Source of the DNA: Desulfosporosinus fructosivorans
GTDB lineage: Bacteria; Bacillota; Desulfitobacteriia; Desulfitobacteriales; Desulfitobacteriaceae
Assembly: GCF_004766045.1 (NCBI RefSeq)
Contig: NZ_SPQQ01000002.1
Coordinates: 558,001 to 622,000, forward strand
Direction of reading: 5' to 3'
DNA: 64,000 bases
In this document: positions 1 to 7,381 of the stretch, piece after piece
Layout of the letters: the number at the start of each line of letters is the position of its first letter
How positions within the stretch are numbered: the stretch's first letter is position 1
Notes under the pieces: generated by a model
Told to the model about the DNA's origin: nothing
Database searches by the model: none
Seen by the model: the letters and a program-made list of their open reading frames with translations, nothing else
Made by a program: the position numbers and the translations under genes

Positions 1-203
1 TTCTCATAGACCTTAGCATCATAAGGGTTGCTGTCCTTAGCAAATTGGGTCTCTGCTCTATCAACTTTTAAAAATGACAAAGGTTCCTTTAATACTTCCT
101 CTAAAGCCTCTTCACGATTGTAAACATCATAGGGGAGTGCAGCCACTTTACTGGCAACATCCGCCCTAGGTCTTACAGAATTAAAAGGTTTTATATTAGC
201 CAA
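1..203 (-). CDS. DUF1015 family protein, N-terminal part (cut by window edge)
   Basis: The first 67 codons of a gene that runs off the left edge. The reading frame begins with TTG at 203, seven bases after a GGAGGAGG ribosome site, and reads ANIKPFNSVRP, then SKVAALPYDV and SFLKVDRAE, which is the characteristic opening of DUF1015 proteins. That family has no settled biochemical role but often sits next to serA in Clostridia. Here it follows serA on the same strand after about 60 bp, so it is probably in the T-box-controlled serine operon. The absence of an ATG explains why a simple ORF search would miss it. Family assignment is fairly sure; function is unknown. Confidence 0.8.
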   Translation of the reverse strand, partial: MANIKPFNSVRPRADVASKVAALPYDVYNREEALEEVLKEPLSFLKVDRAETQFAKDSNPYDAKVYE

Positions 204-225
204 AAATACCCTCCTCCAAACAACA

Positions 226-271
226 TACTTACTACTTACTACTCACTCACTCACTTACTTACTTACTTACT
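226..271. repeat. Tetranucleotide tandem repeat between serA and the DUF1015 gene
   Basis: A run of ACTT and ACTC units (AAGT/GAGT on the minus strand) begins inside the last codons of serA, includes its TAA stop, and continues almost to the ribosome site of the downstream gene. Such a short-unit repeat can gain or lose copies by replication slippage and would change the intercistronic spacing. Confidence 0.75.
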
Positions 272-1430
272 TGATAATTCTGACCTTCAATACCCCGTCA
301 ATTTCTCTGAGCTTCTGCGCGAATTCTGGAGTAGCGGGTGCTTCAATGTCAAGGATAGTATAGCCATATTGACCTTTACTTTTATTAATCATATCGGGAA
401 TATTAATGTTTTCTCTAGCAAAAGTTGATGTGAATTGGCTGAGCATATTTGGTATATTCTTATGATTAATTGCAATACGACCAATTTGCATACATACACC
501 CATGTCACAGGTTGGATAATTCACAGAGTTTCTAATATTTCCATTTTCAAGGTAATCCATCAATTGCCTCACCGCCATAACCGCACAGTTATCTTCTGAT
601 TCACTTGTGGAAGCTCCTAAATGGGGAATGGTTATAACTCCTTCAACACCGCATACCATGGGATTTGGAAAATCTGTGACATAGCTACCTACTTTTCCAG
701 ACCCTAAGGCTTCAATCATATCCTCATCTCTCACTAAAGTATCTCTGGAAAAGTTCAAGATTACGACGCCATCTTTCATAATTTCAAAGGTTTCATTATT
801 GAACATCCCTTTTGTTTCATCCGTAGAAGGCACATGAACCGTAATAAAATCACACTCTCTAAAGATCTCGTCTAAAGATTTGCTGTGCTTGATATACTTT
901 GAAAGGTTCCAGGCAGCATCAACTGAAATAAACGGATCATACCCGTAGACTTCCATATCAAGTTTATTAGCTGCATTAGCAACTAAAACTCCGACAGCCC
1001 CAAGCCCTATGACTCCAAGCTTTCTTCCTTTAATCTCCTTACCAACAAACTTTGATTTCTTTTTTTCCACAAGCTTAGCCACCTCTGGATCTGGACCACA
1101 AGAATTTACCCAGTTAACTCCCCCTACAATGTTACGAGCTGCAATGATTAATGAGGCAATGACCATTTCTTTAACTCCATTCGCATTAGCGCCCGGAGTA
1201 TTAAAGACTACAACCCCACTTTCTGCACATTTATCCAGAGGAATATTGTTAACTCCCGCTCCTGCTCTAGCAATAGCTACTAATGAGGGTGGTAATTCCA
1301 AATCATGAACACTTGAACTTCTTACAATCACTGCATTTGTATCGTTAAAGTTATCAACCAATTCATAGTTATCCGTAAATAAGTCCAGTCCCACATTTGC
1401 TATAGCATTCATACAGTTTATCTTAAACAT
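267..1430 (-). CDS. serA: D-3-phosphoglycerate dehydrogenase
   Basis: Catalyses NAD-dependent oxidation of 3-phosphoglycerate, the first step of serine synthesis, in the cytosol. The 387-aa protein is the short form: an N-terminal substrate half, a Rossmann core with the nucleotide motif GLGAVG, the catalytic Arg in the INFSRDTLV segment, the catalytic His in TIPHLGAST, and a C-terminal ACT domain (about residues 315-387). I start it at the ATG at 1430, preceded by AGGTGGG, rather than at an upstream ATG at 1475 that has no ribosome site and adds an unconserved tail. It lies downstream of a T-box leader with a probable serine specifier, which fits end-product control through uncharged tRNA-Ser. 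Assignment is firm. Confidence 0.93.
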   Translation of the reverse strand: MFKINCMNAIANVGLDLFTDNYELVDNFNDTNAVIVRSSSVHDLELPPSLVAIARAGAGVNNIPLDKCAESGVVVFNTPGANANGVKEMVIASLIIAARNIVGGVNWVNSCGPDPEVAKLVEKKKSKFVGKEIKGRKLGVIGLGAVGVLVANAANKLDMEVYGYDPFISVDAAWNLSKYIKHSKSLDEIFRECDFITVHVPSTDETKGMFNNETFEIMKDGVVILNFSRDTLVRDEDMIEALGSGKVGSYVTDFPNPMVCGVEGVITIPHLGASTSESEDNCAVMAVRQLMDYLENGNIRNSVNYPTCDMGVCMQIGRIAINHKNIPNMLSQFTSTFARENINIPDMINKSKGQYGYTILDIEAPATPEFAQKLREIDGVLKVRIIK

Positions 1431-1500
1431 TATTTCGCCCACCTTTAATTTTTTATTTGTGTTATCTGTGTTCAACTAATCTTTTTCTTTGATTATTTAC

Positions 1501-1602
1501 TTACTCTCCTTCAACCAACGATTCTATATCCATTACGCTCTCAAGTCCGATTACTTTAGCTTCTCGTACAAATTTAGCATCCAATAACTCTCGCCATTTC
1601 AC
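1501..1602 (-). CDS. 33-aa small ORF between the T-box and serA
   Basis: Starts with GTG at 1602, four bases after a strong AAGGAGG site, and ends 70 bp before serA. The product is mostly charged and helical-looking (WRELLDAKFVREAKVIGLE). It is the first reading frame after the T-box terminator, so it would be translated only on antiterminated transcripts. It might be a leader peptide, a small protein, or the remains of a longer upstream gene such as an aminotransferase often found before serA. I do not recognise the sequence. Confidence 0.5.
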   Translation of the reverse strand: MKWRELLDAKFVREAKVIGLESVMDIESLVEGE

Positions 1603-1672
1603 AAGGGCCTCCTTTTTATTTTTTTCACACACACTAACGATTATTAGCGTTAGACAAGGTCTCTTCAAAATA

Positions 1673-1890
1673 AACAAACCCCTCATCCCTATAAAGGGAC
1701 GAGAGGTTATTCCCGCGTTGCCACCCAAGTTGCAAAAACTGCCAACTCATATCCGCTATACCGGGCGAAACCCGTCACAATTCATCATTGGCCACTCCAG
1801 GTTGGAATCCTTCGCATGCTAGACTGACTTGCACCAACCGTCAGCTCTCTTAAAGAACATGTGCTTAGGACTTCCCTTCATCGTGTTAGC
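1673..1890 (-). promoter_or_regulatory. T-box leader (probably tRNA-Ser responsive) with terminator
   Basis: On the minus strand the antiterminator sequence GGGTGGCAACGCGGG (1711-1726) is the classical T-box signature. It is followed by a hairpin made of AACCTCTCGTCCCT and AGGGATGAGGGGTT (about 1676-1708) and a U-rich tract, which is the competing terminator. Upstream is the typical Stem I text (AGAGAGC, then GGTTGGTGCAA). A candidate specifier is UCC in GAUUCCAACC, a serine codon that suits serA. Known mechanism: uncharged tRNA stabilises the antiterminator. The specifier choice is my inference from the sequence and the downstream gene. Confidence 0.88.
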
Positions 1891-2079
1891 TTTTTATATC
1901 GTGCTATTGAAGTAAATACTAATCTCTTAAGCGCAAAGTGTCAAGATATTTTTTTAAGATATAATAGCTTTTTATATAAGTTATATAACAGGCATGTTCT
2001 CCTGGGAGACAGTTGTCTTAATTATAAGGGATCAATCTTAATCGCGAGGGCACAAAATCTCGTTAATCTCGTTAATCTC

Positions 2080-2126
2080 GTTTAGGCCCCCCCAAAACCG
2101 TATTTCGGCAGCGGGAGGGCCTAAAC
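2080..2126. repeat. Hairpin element, copy 1
   Basis: Ten-base outer arms GTTTAGGCCC and GGGCCTAAAC enclose the core CCGTATTTCGG. Two further copies (at 4165-4281 and 6326-6449) share the core but have different, still complementary outer arms. It is preceded by two and a half copies of the nonamer CTCGTTAAT. It sits just downstream of the minus-strand acyltransferase pair and could act as a terminator-like 3' structure. Confidence 0.65.
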
Positions 2127-2181
2127 TGTCACGCCAAACATAGTTTAGTATCCTTCATAAACAATGTTGGCGTTTTTGTTC

Positions 2182-3087
2182 CTAATCAAAGGCAAACCCC
2201 AGATACCCTTGATCTTCCGGTGTTATCAGTAAATCACTTTCTCTAGACACCTTACTCATTCCGAAAGGGCGAATTGTACCACCTAGTTCCCCCCCCAAGT
2301 GAGAAGGTGTGCGTAGAACATATTCCTTTGCAGGCAGTTGTTGGACGATCTGTCTGATAGCGACGTTCATAAAACCTTCAGGGAGCAAGATTTCTTTGAT
2401 TAGCACCTTCTCTGAAGAAATTCTTTCAACCGTTAAACAACCCTGAATATCTTCAATGTCTAAAGCATAGATGTCCGTTCCAGACTGTTGGGACAATTTT
2501 TGCTGATAAGCAATATCTTCATCATTATACGAAATAAAAAGTCTGCCGCTAAGTTGAATATTCCTTCTCCGATTATACTCTTGGGGAGTAATAGATGAGA
2601 TCGTACATTGGCAAGCTCTATAGATTGGCAAACATTCTACCCTATCGTGGCTAAGCAGAGCCTCCCTAATATAGAATTCTTCTTGGTATCCCTGTTTATG
2701 ATAATAGTCATAAAGTTGCCTACTAGCCGGAACTAGGACAGAAAGCTCATTATTCCTAGCCATAAGACATTGGTTGCTAAAGTCCATTAAGTGAGTTGCA
2801 AAACCTAGGTTCTGGTATTTAGGGTGGGTTGCGATAGCGTAGAACATGACAGTATTATAGCTTCGCTTATCAGGAGTAACCGTTCTGACAGGTATCATCG
2901 TAAGCATAGCCGCAATCTCTCCATCATGAAGCAAGACAGCCGTTTCGTCCTCTTTGTACCTATTAGCATAGTAGAAGTCAATATAACTGTCAGAGTCTCC
3001 AAAGCACAGCTTCCAAATCTCTTTTTGGCGAACGGTCTCGCCTTTTTGGGCCAGTCTGATTTCATGCATCTTAATTTCAATCTCCAT
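2182..3087 (-). CDS. GNAT-family N-acetyltransferase (Eis-like)
   Basis: A 301-aa protein with an N-terminal GNAT fold: the acetyl-CoA-binding stretch runs from MFYAIATHPKYQNLGFATHL (about residues 81-100) through ASRQLYDYYHKQGY. A second half of similar size follows, as in Eis-type enzymes that have tandem GNAT-like domains plus a C-terminal lobe. The acceptor substrate cannot be told. The ATG at 3087 has only a weak ribosome site, whereas the ATG at 3069 follows GGAG, so the true start may be six codons later. It lies 21 bp after the DUF2156 gene and is probably co-transcribed with it. Confidence 0.75.
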   Translation of the reverse strand: MEIEIKMHEIRLAQKGETVRQKEIWKLCFGDSDSYIDFYYANRYKEDETAVLLHDGEIAAMLTMIPVRTVTPDKRSYNTVMFYAIATHPKYQNLGFATHLMDFSNQCLMARNNELSVLVPASRQLYDYYHKQGYQEEFYIREALLSHDRVECLPIYRACQCTISSITPQEYNRRRNIQLSGRLFISYNDEDIAYQQKLSQQSGTDIYALDIEDIQGCLTVERISSEKVLIKEILLPEGFMNVAIRQIVQQLPAKEYVLRTPSHLGGELGGTIRPFGMSKVSRESDLLITPEDQGYLGFAFD

Positions 3088-3108
3088 CTACCATTTCTAA
3101 AATAACTA

Positions 3109-4011
3109 CTATATCTCGAAATATGTCGCTAAGTATTTTTCCTCCATCCTATCCGGCCGATAGGATAACTTAGCCTTCCTTAATCCCTCAAAGCCCATGT
3201 CCTCTTCGCGGTTCACATAAATCAGTTGGGGATAGTTCTTTTGAATTAAATCAGCAAATTCACGGTTGATCATTTGATAAGAACCCTCTATCTCACCAAG
3301 GGCTTTCTCAATATGAATGATATAAGTGTCCGAATTTAACCTTTCTCCCATCGTGAAAGCAATCACTCTGCCATCTAACCGAATAAGTCCGCCTTCTAAA
3401 CCAAGAGCGGTAAAATTGTTAAAGCAACGACGCACAGCGCAACTTTCGTTAGCAATCTCATCCACGTGATCGGAATTAGCTCTGCACCAATGCAGATTCA
3501 TCTCCCAGCATTCAGCTAAATTTTCTAAAGATATCTGTTCAAATTTCCAGTCTTGATTTTCCTTTTTAAATTTGTTGATATGATTACGTTTAGAGTGAAG
3601 CTTATTCCCGGACAGTGTGACTAGCTTGTCCAGAAGATAAACATAATCAAAGCTATCACGCATCTCTTTATACTCGAAGTGCTCTGGAAGCACTTGATTC
3701 ATCACGGCAATATCCTCTGGAGATACTCCAGCTAAGACAAATTCATGACCGCAAGAAACCGAGTCTTCTTGCAGGGCCTCCAAAACAGTCTTGATATCAC
3801 CCGTACCCGCAGGATAAAAATAATAGGGGGAATTATTAAGCACTCCTTTGACCACAAGGTAATTATTGACACGTGCCAGCCGATAGCTATAGATTTCTGA
3901 CCAGGCAAAAATGTTTGTAAAGTTTTGATGACCGCCAGGCATATCTGCTGTGGCAAGAAGGGGATCGATCCATTGCTTATCGCTCAGTTCGACTTTTTTA
4001 AAGGTAATCAT
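3109..4011 (-). CDS. DUF2156 domain protein (lysylphosphatidylglycerol-synthase C-terminal-like)
   Basis: A 300-aa cytosolic-looking protein without membrane segments. It has the DUF2156 pattern of a GNAT-like tandem fold: NFTNIFAWSEIYSY near the start, then a middle region with KRNHINKFKK and a C-terminal part ending LRKAKLSYRPDRMEEKY. The family is related to the aminoacyl-transferring domain of MprF but lacks its flippase. The start ATG follows GGAGAG. It is first in a two-gene unit with the GNAT gene. Substrate unknown. Confidence 0.8.
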   Translation of the reverse strand: MITFKKVELSDKQWIDPLLATADMPGGHQNFTNIFAWSEIYSYRLARVNNYLVVKGVLNNSPYYFYPAGTGDIKTVLEALQEDSVSCGHEFVLAGVSPEDIAVMNQVLPEHFEYKEMRDSFDYVYLLDKLVTLSGNKLHSKRNHINKFKKENQDWKFEQISLENLAECWEMNLHWCRANSDHVDEIANESCAVRRCFNNFTALGLEGGLIRLDGRVIAFTMGERLNSDTYIIHIEKALGEIEGSYQMINREFADLIQKNYPQLIYVNREEDMGFEGLRKAKLSYRPDRMEEKYLATYFEI

Positions 4012-4164
4012 TTTCTCTCCATCAATTCATCATATTTGTTATATATATAACGTATAATATACACCTTATTAAATCCGTATACAATGCAGACCTTTAATAG
4101 ACTCTCCCAATCACCAGCATCTAACTCAACCTAAGCGCTGGCGACGCTTGACAACAATATAATT

Positions 4165-4281
4165 CCGCCAAATAAAAAAAGACAGGAAAGATACGGTTGT
4201 AACAAATTATCCTTACAGTACCTAAATAAGGATAAAAGCTCTCTTGTAGCCGTGTTTCGGCAACGGAGAACTTTTATCCTT
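4165..4281. repeat. Hairpin element, copy 2, with conserved flank
   Basis: The hairpin has outer arms AAGGATAAAAG and CTTTTATCCTT around the core GCCGTGTTTCGGC. To its left is a stretch (CCGCCAAATAAAAA, then GGAAAGATACGGTT) that also occurs beside copy 3, so the repeated unit is about 115-125 bp. On the minus strand the unit reads hairpin first, then the conserved tail ending in a T-rich tract. It lies about 100 bp downstream of the toxin-antitoxin pair. Confidence 0.7.
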
Positions 4282-4385
4282 ACAATAACTAATTTCACTA
4301 ACGGGTCAACATCATACTTATCCCTAATCCTTTTAGCATTGATAATCTGAATATCCAAGCCATATACAACTAGAAATGACTCTAA

Positions 4386-4712
4386 CTAAATGAATCTTTC
4401 AAGTAATATATCTTCTACATTTCTTCTTCCATCGATCACAGCAAGCACCCATACTTTATTCTCTTCAGTCTTATAAATAATTCGCCAAGGTGGACTAATT
4501 AATTCTCTGTAAATCAGGATACTATGATATCTCATTTCAGGAACAATCCGTCCTTGTAAAGGCATCTGCCTCAAGTTATCTGCTTTTTGTTTAATGGCAA
4601 GATAAACTCGTCTTGCTTCAATGGGGCTATTTGCTGCAATATATTCAATTACTTTTATCAAATCCTGTTGTGCAGTTTGTGTCCAAAAGACATGATATTC
4701 GCTTATAGTCAT
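4386..4712 (-). CDS. RelE/ParE-family toxin
   Basis: A 108-aa protein with the ParE/RelE layout: helical N-terminus (QTAQQDLIKVIEYIAANSP), the LRQMPLQGRIVPEM linker, then beta strands with WRIIYKTEENKVWVLAVIDGRR. Family members either cleave ribosome-bound mRNA or poison gyrase; which of the two cannot be decided here. Its ATG overlaps the stop of the antitoxin gene (ATGA), a usual type II arrangement that couples translation. A 30-bp stretch over this junction recurs with two mismatches at 11712-11741. Confidence 0.85.
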   Translation of the reverse strand: MTISEYHVFWTQTAQQDLIKVIEYIAANSPIEARRVYLAIKQKADNLRQMPLQGRIVPEMRYHSILIYRELISPPWRIIYKTEENKVWVLAVIDGRRNVEDILLERFI

Positions 4713-4999
4713 GATCTTACAGTATCATAGTTGTCTAATTCACGATCTAAGTCTAAGAAAAAGTCTTCCTGTGATAAAACTTTCCCTTCAACAATATCCC
4801 TTTCCCCTTGGGTCATTAATTTTAAGAAGCCAATAGCCTTCTTCATGTTTTCATAGGATTCAGTATCTACTAAAACAGCCCTAGCCTCTCCATTTTGGGT
4901 CACATAGACAGGTCTCCGGGTCTCATTCACCTGTTCCAGAATCTCGGCAGCATTGGCTTTTATATACGATATGGGTCTAATATCTTCTTTAATATTCAT
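4709..4999 (-). CDS. Phd/YefM-family antitoxin
   Basis: A 96-aa protein beginning at the ATG at 4999, after GGGGATG; an earlier in-frame ATG at 5071 has no ribosome site. The N-terminal half matches the Phd/YefM DNA-binding fold (PISYIKANAAEILEQV, then PVYVTQNGEARAVLV and ESYENM). The C-terminal tail, rich in Asp and Glu, would wrap the toxin. Antitoxins of this family bind their own promoter and are conditionally degraded. It precedes and overlaps the toxin gene. Confidence 0.87.
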   Translation of the reverse strand: MNIKEDIRPISYIKANAAEILEQVNETRRPVYVTQNGEARAVLVDTESYENMKKAIGFLKLMTQGERDIVEGKVLSQEDFFLDLDRELDNYDTVRS

Positions 5000-5347
5000 T
5001 GTATCATCCCCTATACAAATATAGTACCAAATTAAGTCCGGCTCGTCAAGAATTGTAAATCTGATCCTCAACCTGTACTGGTTCGGTAGTAATTGTATTC
5101 ATCGTTTCCTCCCTCAATTAAATTCTGAAATGAAATCAAGAACTTTCATGTAACCTAGGTTGTATGTTAAAAGTTACCATGCTATAGTTATTTTAGGTTT
5201 TTAAGCCTACTGAAATAATTACTATCGCAAATCCCTACTTCGCTTGAGGTTGTTGCTTAGTTTTAACTGCCTTTCTCTCAAAAGGAGGAAGGCTTTTATA
5301 TTTTATCACCTGCAATCCAGCATGTAGGAGAGGGCTAAAATGATGGG
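5000..5347. other. Intergenic region between antitoxin and patatin genes
   Basis: Divergent promoter region for the minus-strand toxin-antitoxin pair and the plus-strand lipase gene. It has a GGAGG-like motif near 5283 not followed by an open frame, and a weak hairpin around 5189-5212. I see no further gene. Confidence 0.4.
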
Positions 5348-6205
5348 GTGTTTGATTTGGAAAATGTTGGACTTGTGCTTGAAGGCGGCGGTATGCGGGG
5401 ACTGTATACCTGTGGCGTCTTGGAGTATTTTATGGAGAAAGATTTATATTTCAATTATGTAATAGGAGTGTCCGCCGGAGCATGTAATGCTACTTCGTAT
5501 ATTTCGAGGCAACCGAAGAGAAATGAAAAGGTCATTATCGGGTTCATTAAGGATTGGCGTTACATGAGTTTTAGAAATTTGATTTTGAGCAAATCATACT
5601 TTGGTATGGATTTCATTTTTGATGAGATTCCCAATAAGCATGTCTTATTTGACTTTGAAACCTTTTACAAATCGCCTGCTGTTTTCTTAGTCGGTGCAAC
5701 TGATTGTCTATCTGGTAAACCGATGTATCTAAATAAGGATGATTTAGGTGAGCAATTCCAAGCGTTAAGGGCGTCCGCTTCATTGCCAATGTTATCCCCT
5801 ATCGTCGACTATAAAGGCTATAAACTATTAGATGGTGGAATTTCCGATTCCATACCCATAAAGAAATCTATTAAAGATGGCAATACCAAGAATGTAATTG
5901 TTTTAACTAGGAATAAGGGATATAGAAAGAGTCCCGGAAAATTTAACGCCCTACTCAAATTCAAATATAGAAATTATCCCCTATTGATAGAAACCATGCT
6001 AAACCGTTATAAGAATTACAATGAAACGTTGGATTATATTGAACAGCTTGAGAACGAAGGCAAGGTCATTGTTATAAGACCTTCCCTTGCATTAGAAGTT
6101 GGTCGCTTAGAAAAAGATCCTAAGAAACTTTATGGGCTACTCTACAACGGATACAATGATACTAAACGTTCTTATGAGAGAATTATGGAATTTGTCAATC
6201 AATAA
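5348..6205 (+). CDS. Patatin-like phospholipase
   Basis: A 285-aa predicted cytosolic serine lipase/acyl hydrolase. It shows the oxyanion motif GGGMRG (residues 13-18), the nucleophile elbow GVSAG (about 40-44, Ser in the middle) and the catalytic Asp in LDGGISDSIP. These make up the Ser-Asp dyad of the bacterial YjjU/patatin group. The frame opens with GTG at 5348; GGAGAGGG lies 13 bases upstream, a little far, so the start is moderately sure. It is monocistronic and convergent with cooC; copy 3 of the hairpin element lies between. Substrate unknown. Confidence 0.85.
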   Translation: MFDLENVGLVLEGGGMRGLYTCGVLEYFMEKDLYFNYVIGVSAGACNATSYISRQPKRNEKVIIGFIKDWRYMSFRNLILSKSYFGMDFIFDEIPNKHVLFDFETFYKSPAVFLVGATDCLSGKPMYLNKDDLGEQFQALRASASLPMLSPIVDYKGYKLLDGGISDSIPIKKSIKDGNTKNVIVLTRNKGYRKSPGKFNALLKFKYRNYPLLIETMLNRYKNYNETLDYIEQLENEGKVIVIRPSLALEVGRLEKDPKKLYGLLYNGYNDTKRSYERIMEFVNQ

Positions 6206-6325
6206 ACGACAACCACTTATTATAAGTTAGTCTAGGTCGACAGCTATTACCACTTTAGAGGGACTTGAGCTGCAATCGCCTTTCTGCTACTCTAAAATAA
6301 TCCCCTTATTTAAACACAGGCGTTT

Positions 6326-6449
6326 CCGTCAAATAAAAATAAAAAAACAAGAAAGATACAGTTTTAGCGCTTTAACCCTCCGGGTAGCTAAATAAGTATA
6401 AAATCCCTCCCGGTTGCCGTATTTCGGCAGCGGGAGGGATTTTATACTT
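6326..6449. repeat. Hairpin element, copy 3, with conserved flank
   Basis: The best-formed copy. A 17-bp stem made of GTATAAAATCCCTCCCG and its complement is followed by the inner stem TGCCG/CGGCA with a five-base loop. The left flank (CCGTCAAATAAAAA, GAAAGATACAGTT, then AGCTAAATAAG) matches copy 2. On the minus strand it lies 30 bp after the cooC stop, where a terminator would be expected, but the U-rich tract follows the conserved flank rather than the stem. Confidence 0.7.
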
Positions 6450-6478
6450 ACAAGTGCAACTATGCTCCATATTGTAAT

Positions 6479-7294
6479 TCAACCTAATAAAGATTCGATT
6501 TGTTTTTTAATTTCTTTGGCGAGTTCCACGAATTTCGGACTTAAATCAAAGAGGCTTTGACCTGTGAGATCAGCCTGCACTGCCATAGGGTCATAGGGTA
6601 GATATCCTAAGATTGGAATAAAGTTCATTTCCCTTTGAATATCTTCCATTTGACCGGGGTGGACTTTATTAATGACGGCATACACCTGGTTAACCCCAAT
6701 ATCCTTGGCAAGTTTAACGACTGAATGGGCAGTCTCAAAGCTCCGTTTGCCCGGTTCGACGACGACGATAAAAGCATCTACCCCACCCGCCGTTCCGCGC
6801 CCGAAATGTTCCAAACCAGCCTCCATGTCCACAATTACGGTTTCGTCTCGTTCTAAGACCATATGCTCTAACAAATTGCGTAATAGCGTGCTCTCAGGGC
6901 AGGCACAGCCCGATCCTCCCAAGGTTACTGAACCCATCCGCAACAGTTTGATTCCGTTATGCCTAGCCACATAAGTGTCAGGAATATCCTCCACGTAGGG
7001 ATTGATGCTAAACATTGCCCCGATTGAGCCTGGTTCTGCACCGGTGCGCTCTCTAATTAATTTCGCTTCCTTAGAAATTGGAGTGAGCTCAGCGAGTAGC
7101 TCTGGAGGAAATCCTAGCGCAGTCCCCAAATTAGCATCCGGATCAGCGTCAACCGCAAGGACACGCTGTCCATCTTGGGCATATAAATGACATAGAAGAG
7201 AGGCCAAGGTGGTTTTACCCACCCCACCTTTACCGGAAACAGCAATTTTTACACCCTTATTAGTTACGCTCATTTTTGTTGTTTCCCTTCCCAT
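6479..7294 (-). CDS. cooC: CO dehydrogenase maturation ATPase CooC
   Basis: A 271-aa MinD/ParA-type ATPase that helps insert nickel into the C-cluster of CooS. It contains the deviant Walker A motif GKGGVGKTT near the N-terminus and the metal-binding Cys-x-Cys in GSGCACPE, which marks CooC proteins. The start is uncertain: the ATG at 7294 has AAGGA nine bases upstream, while the ATG at 7273 begins closer to the conserved strand. The gene follows cooS by about 90 bp on the same strand, which is the common cooS-cooC order. Confidence 0.92.
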   Translation of the reverse strand: MGRETTKMSVTNKGVKIAVSGKGGVGKTTLASLLCHLYAQDGQRVLAVDADPDANLGTALGFPPELLAELTPISKEAKLIRERTGAEPGSIGAMFSINPYVEDIPDTYVARHNGIKLLRMGSVTLGGSGCACPESTLLRNLLEHMVLERDETVIVDMEAGLEHFGRGTAGGVDAFIVVVEPGKRSFETAHSVVKLAKDIGVNQVYAVINKVHPGQMEDIQREMNFIPILGYLPYDPMAVQADLTGQSLFDLSPKFVELAKEIKKQIESLLG

Positions 7295-7381
7295 TATCTT
7301 TATTCCTTGAAATACTTCGATCCGTATGAATTGAAACAACATCTTTGCCATAATGACTTAAGAACTACCAGATTCTATGAG

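Noticed and set aside
1861..2085. 74-aa plus-strand ORF
   Set aside because: It lies opposite the T-box leader and tandem repeats, has no ribosome site, and ends in a repeat-encoded LVNLVNLV tail.
4131..4358. 75-aa minus-strand ORF
   Set aside because: It runs straight through hairpin copy 2 and its flank, has no ribosome site and no recognisable domain.
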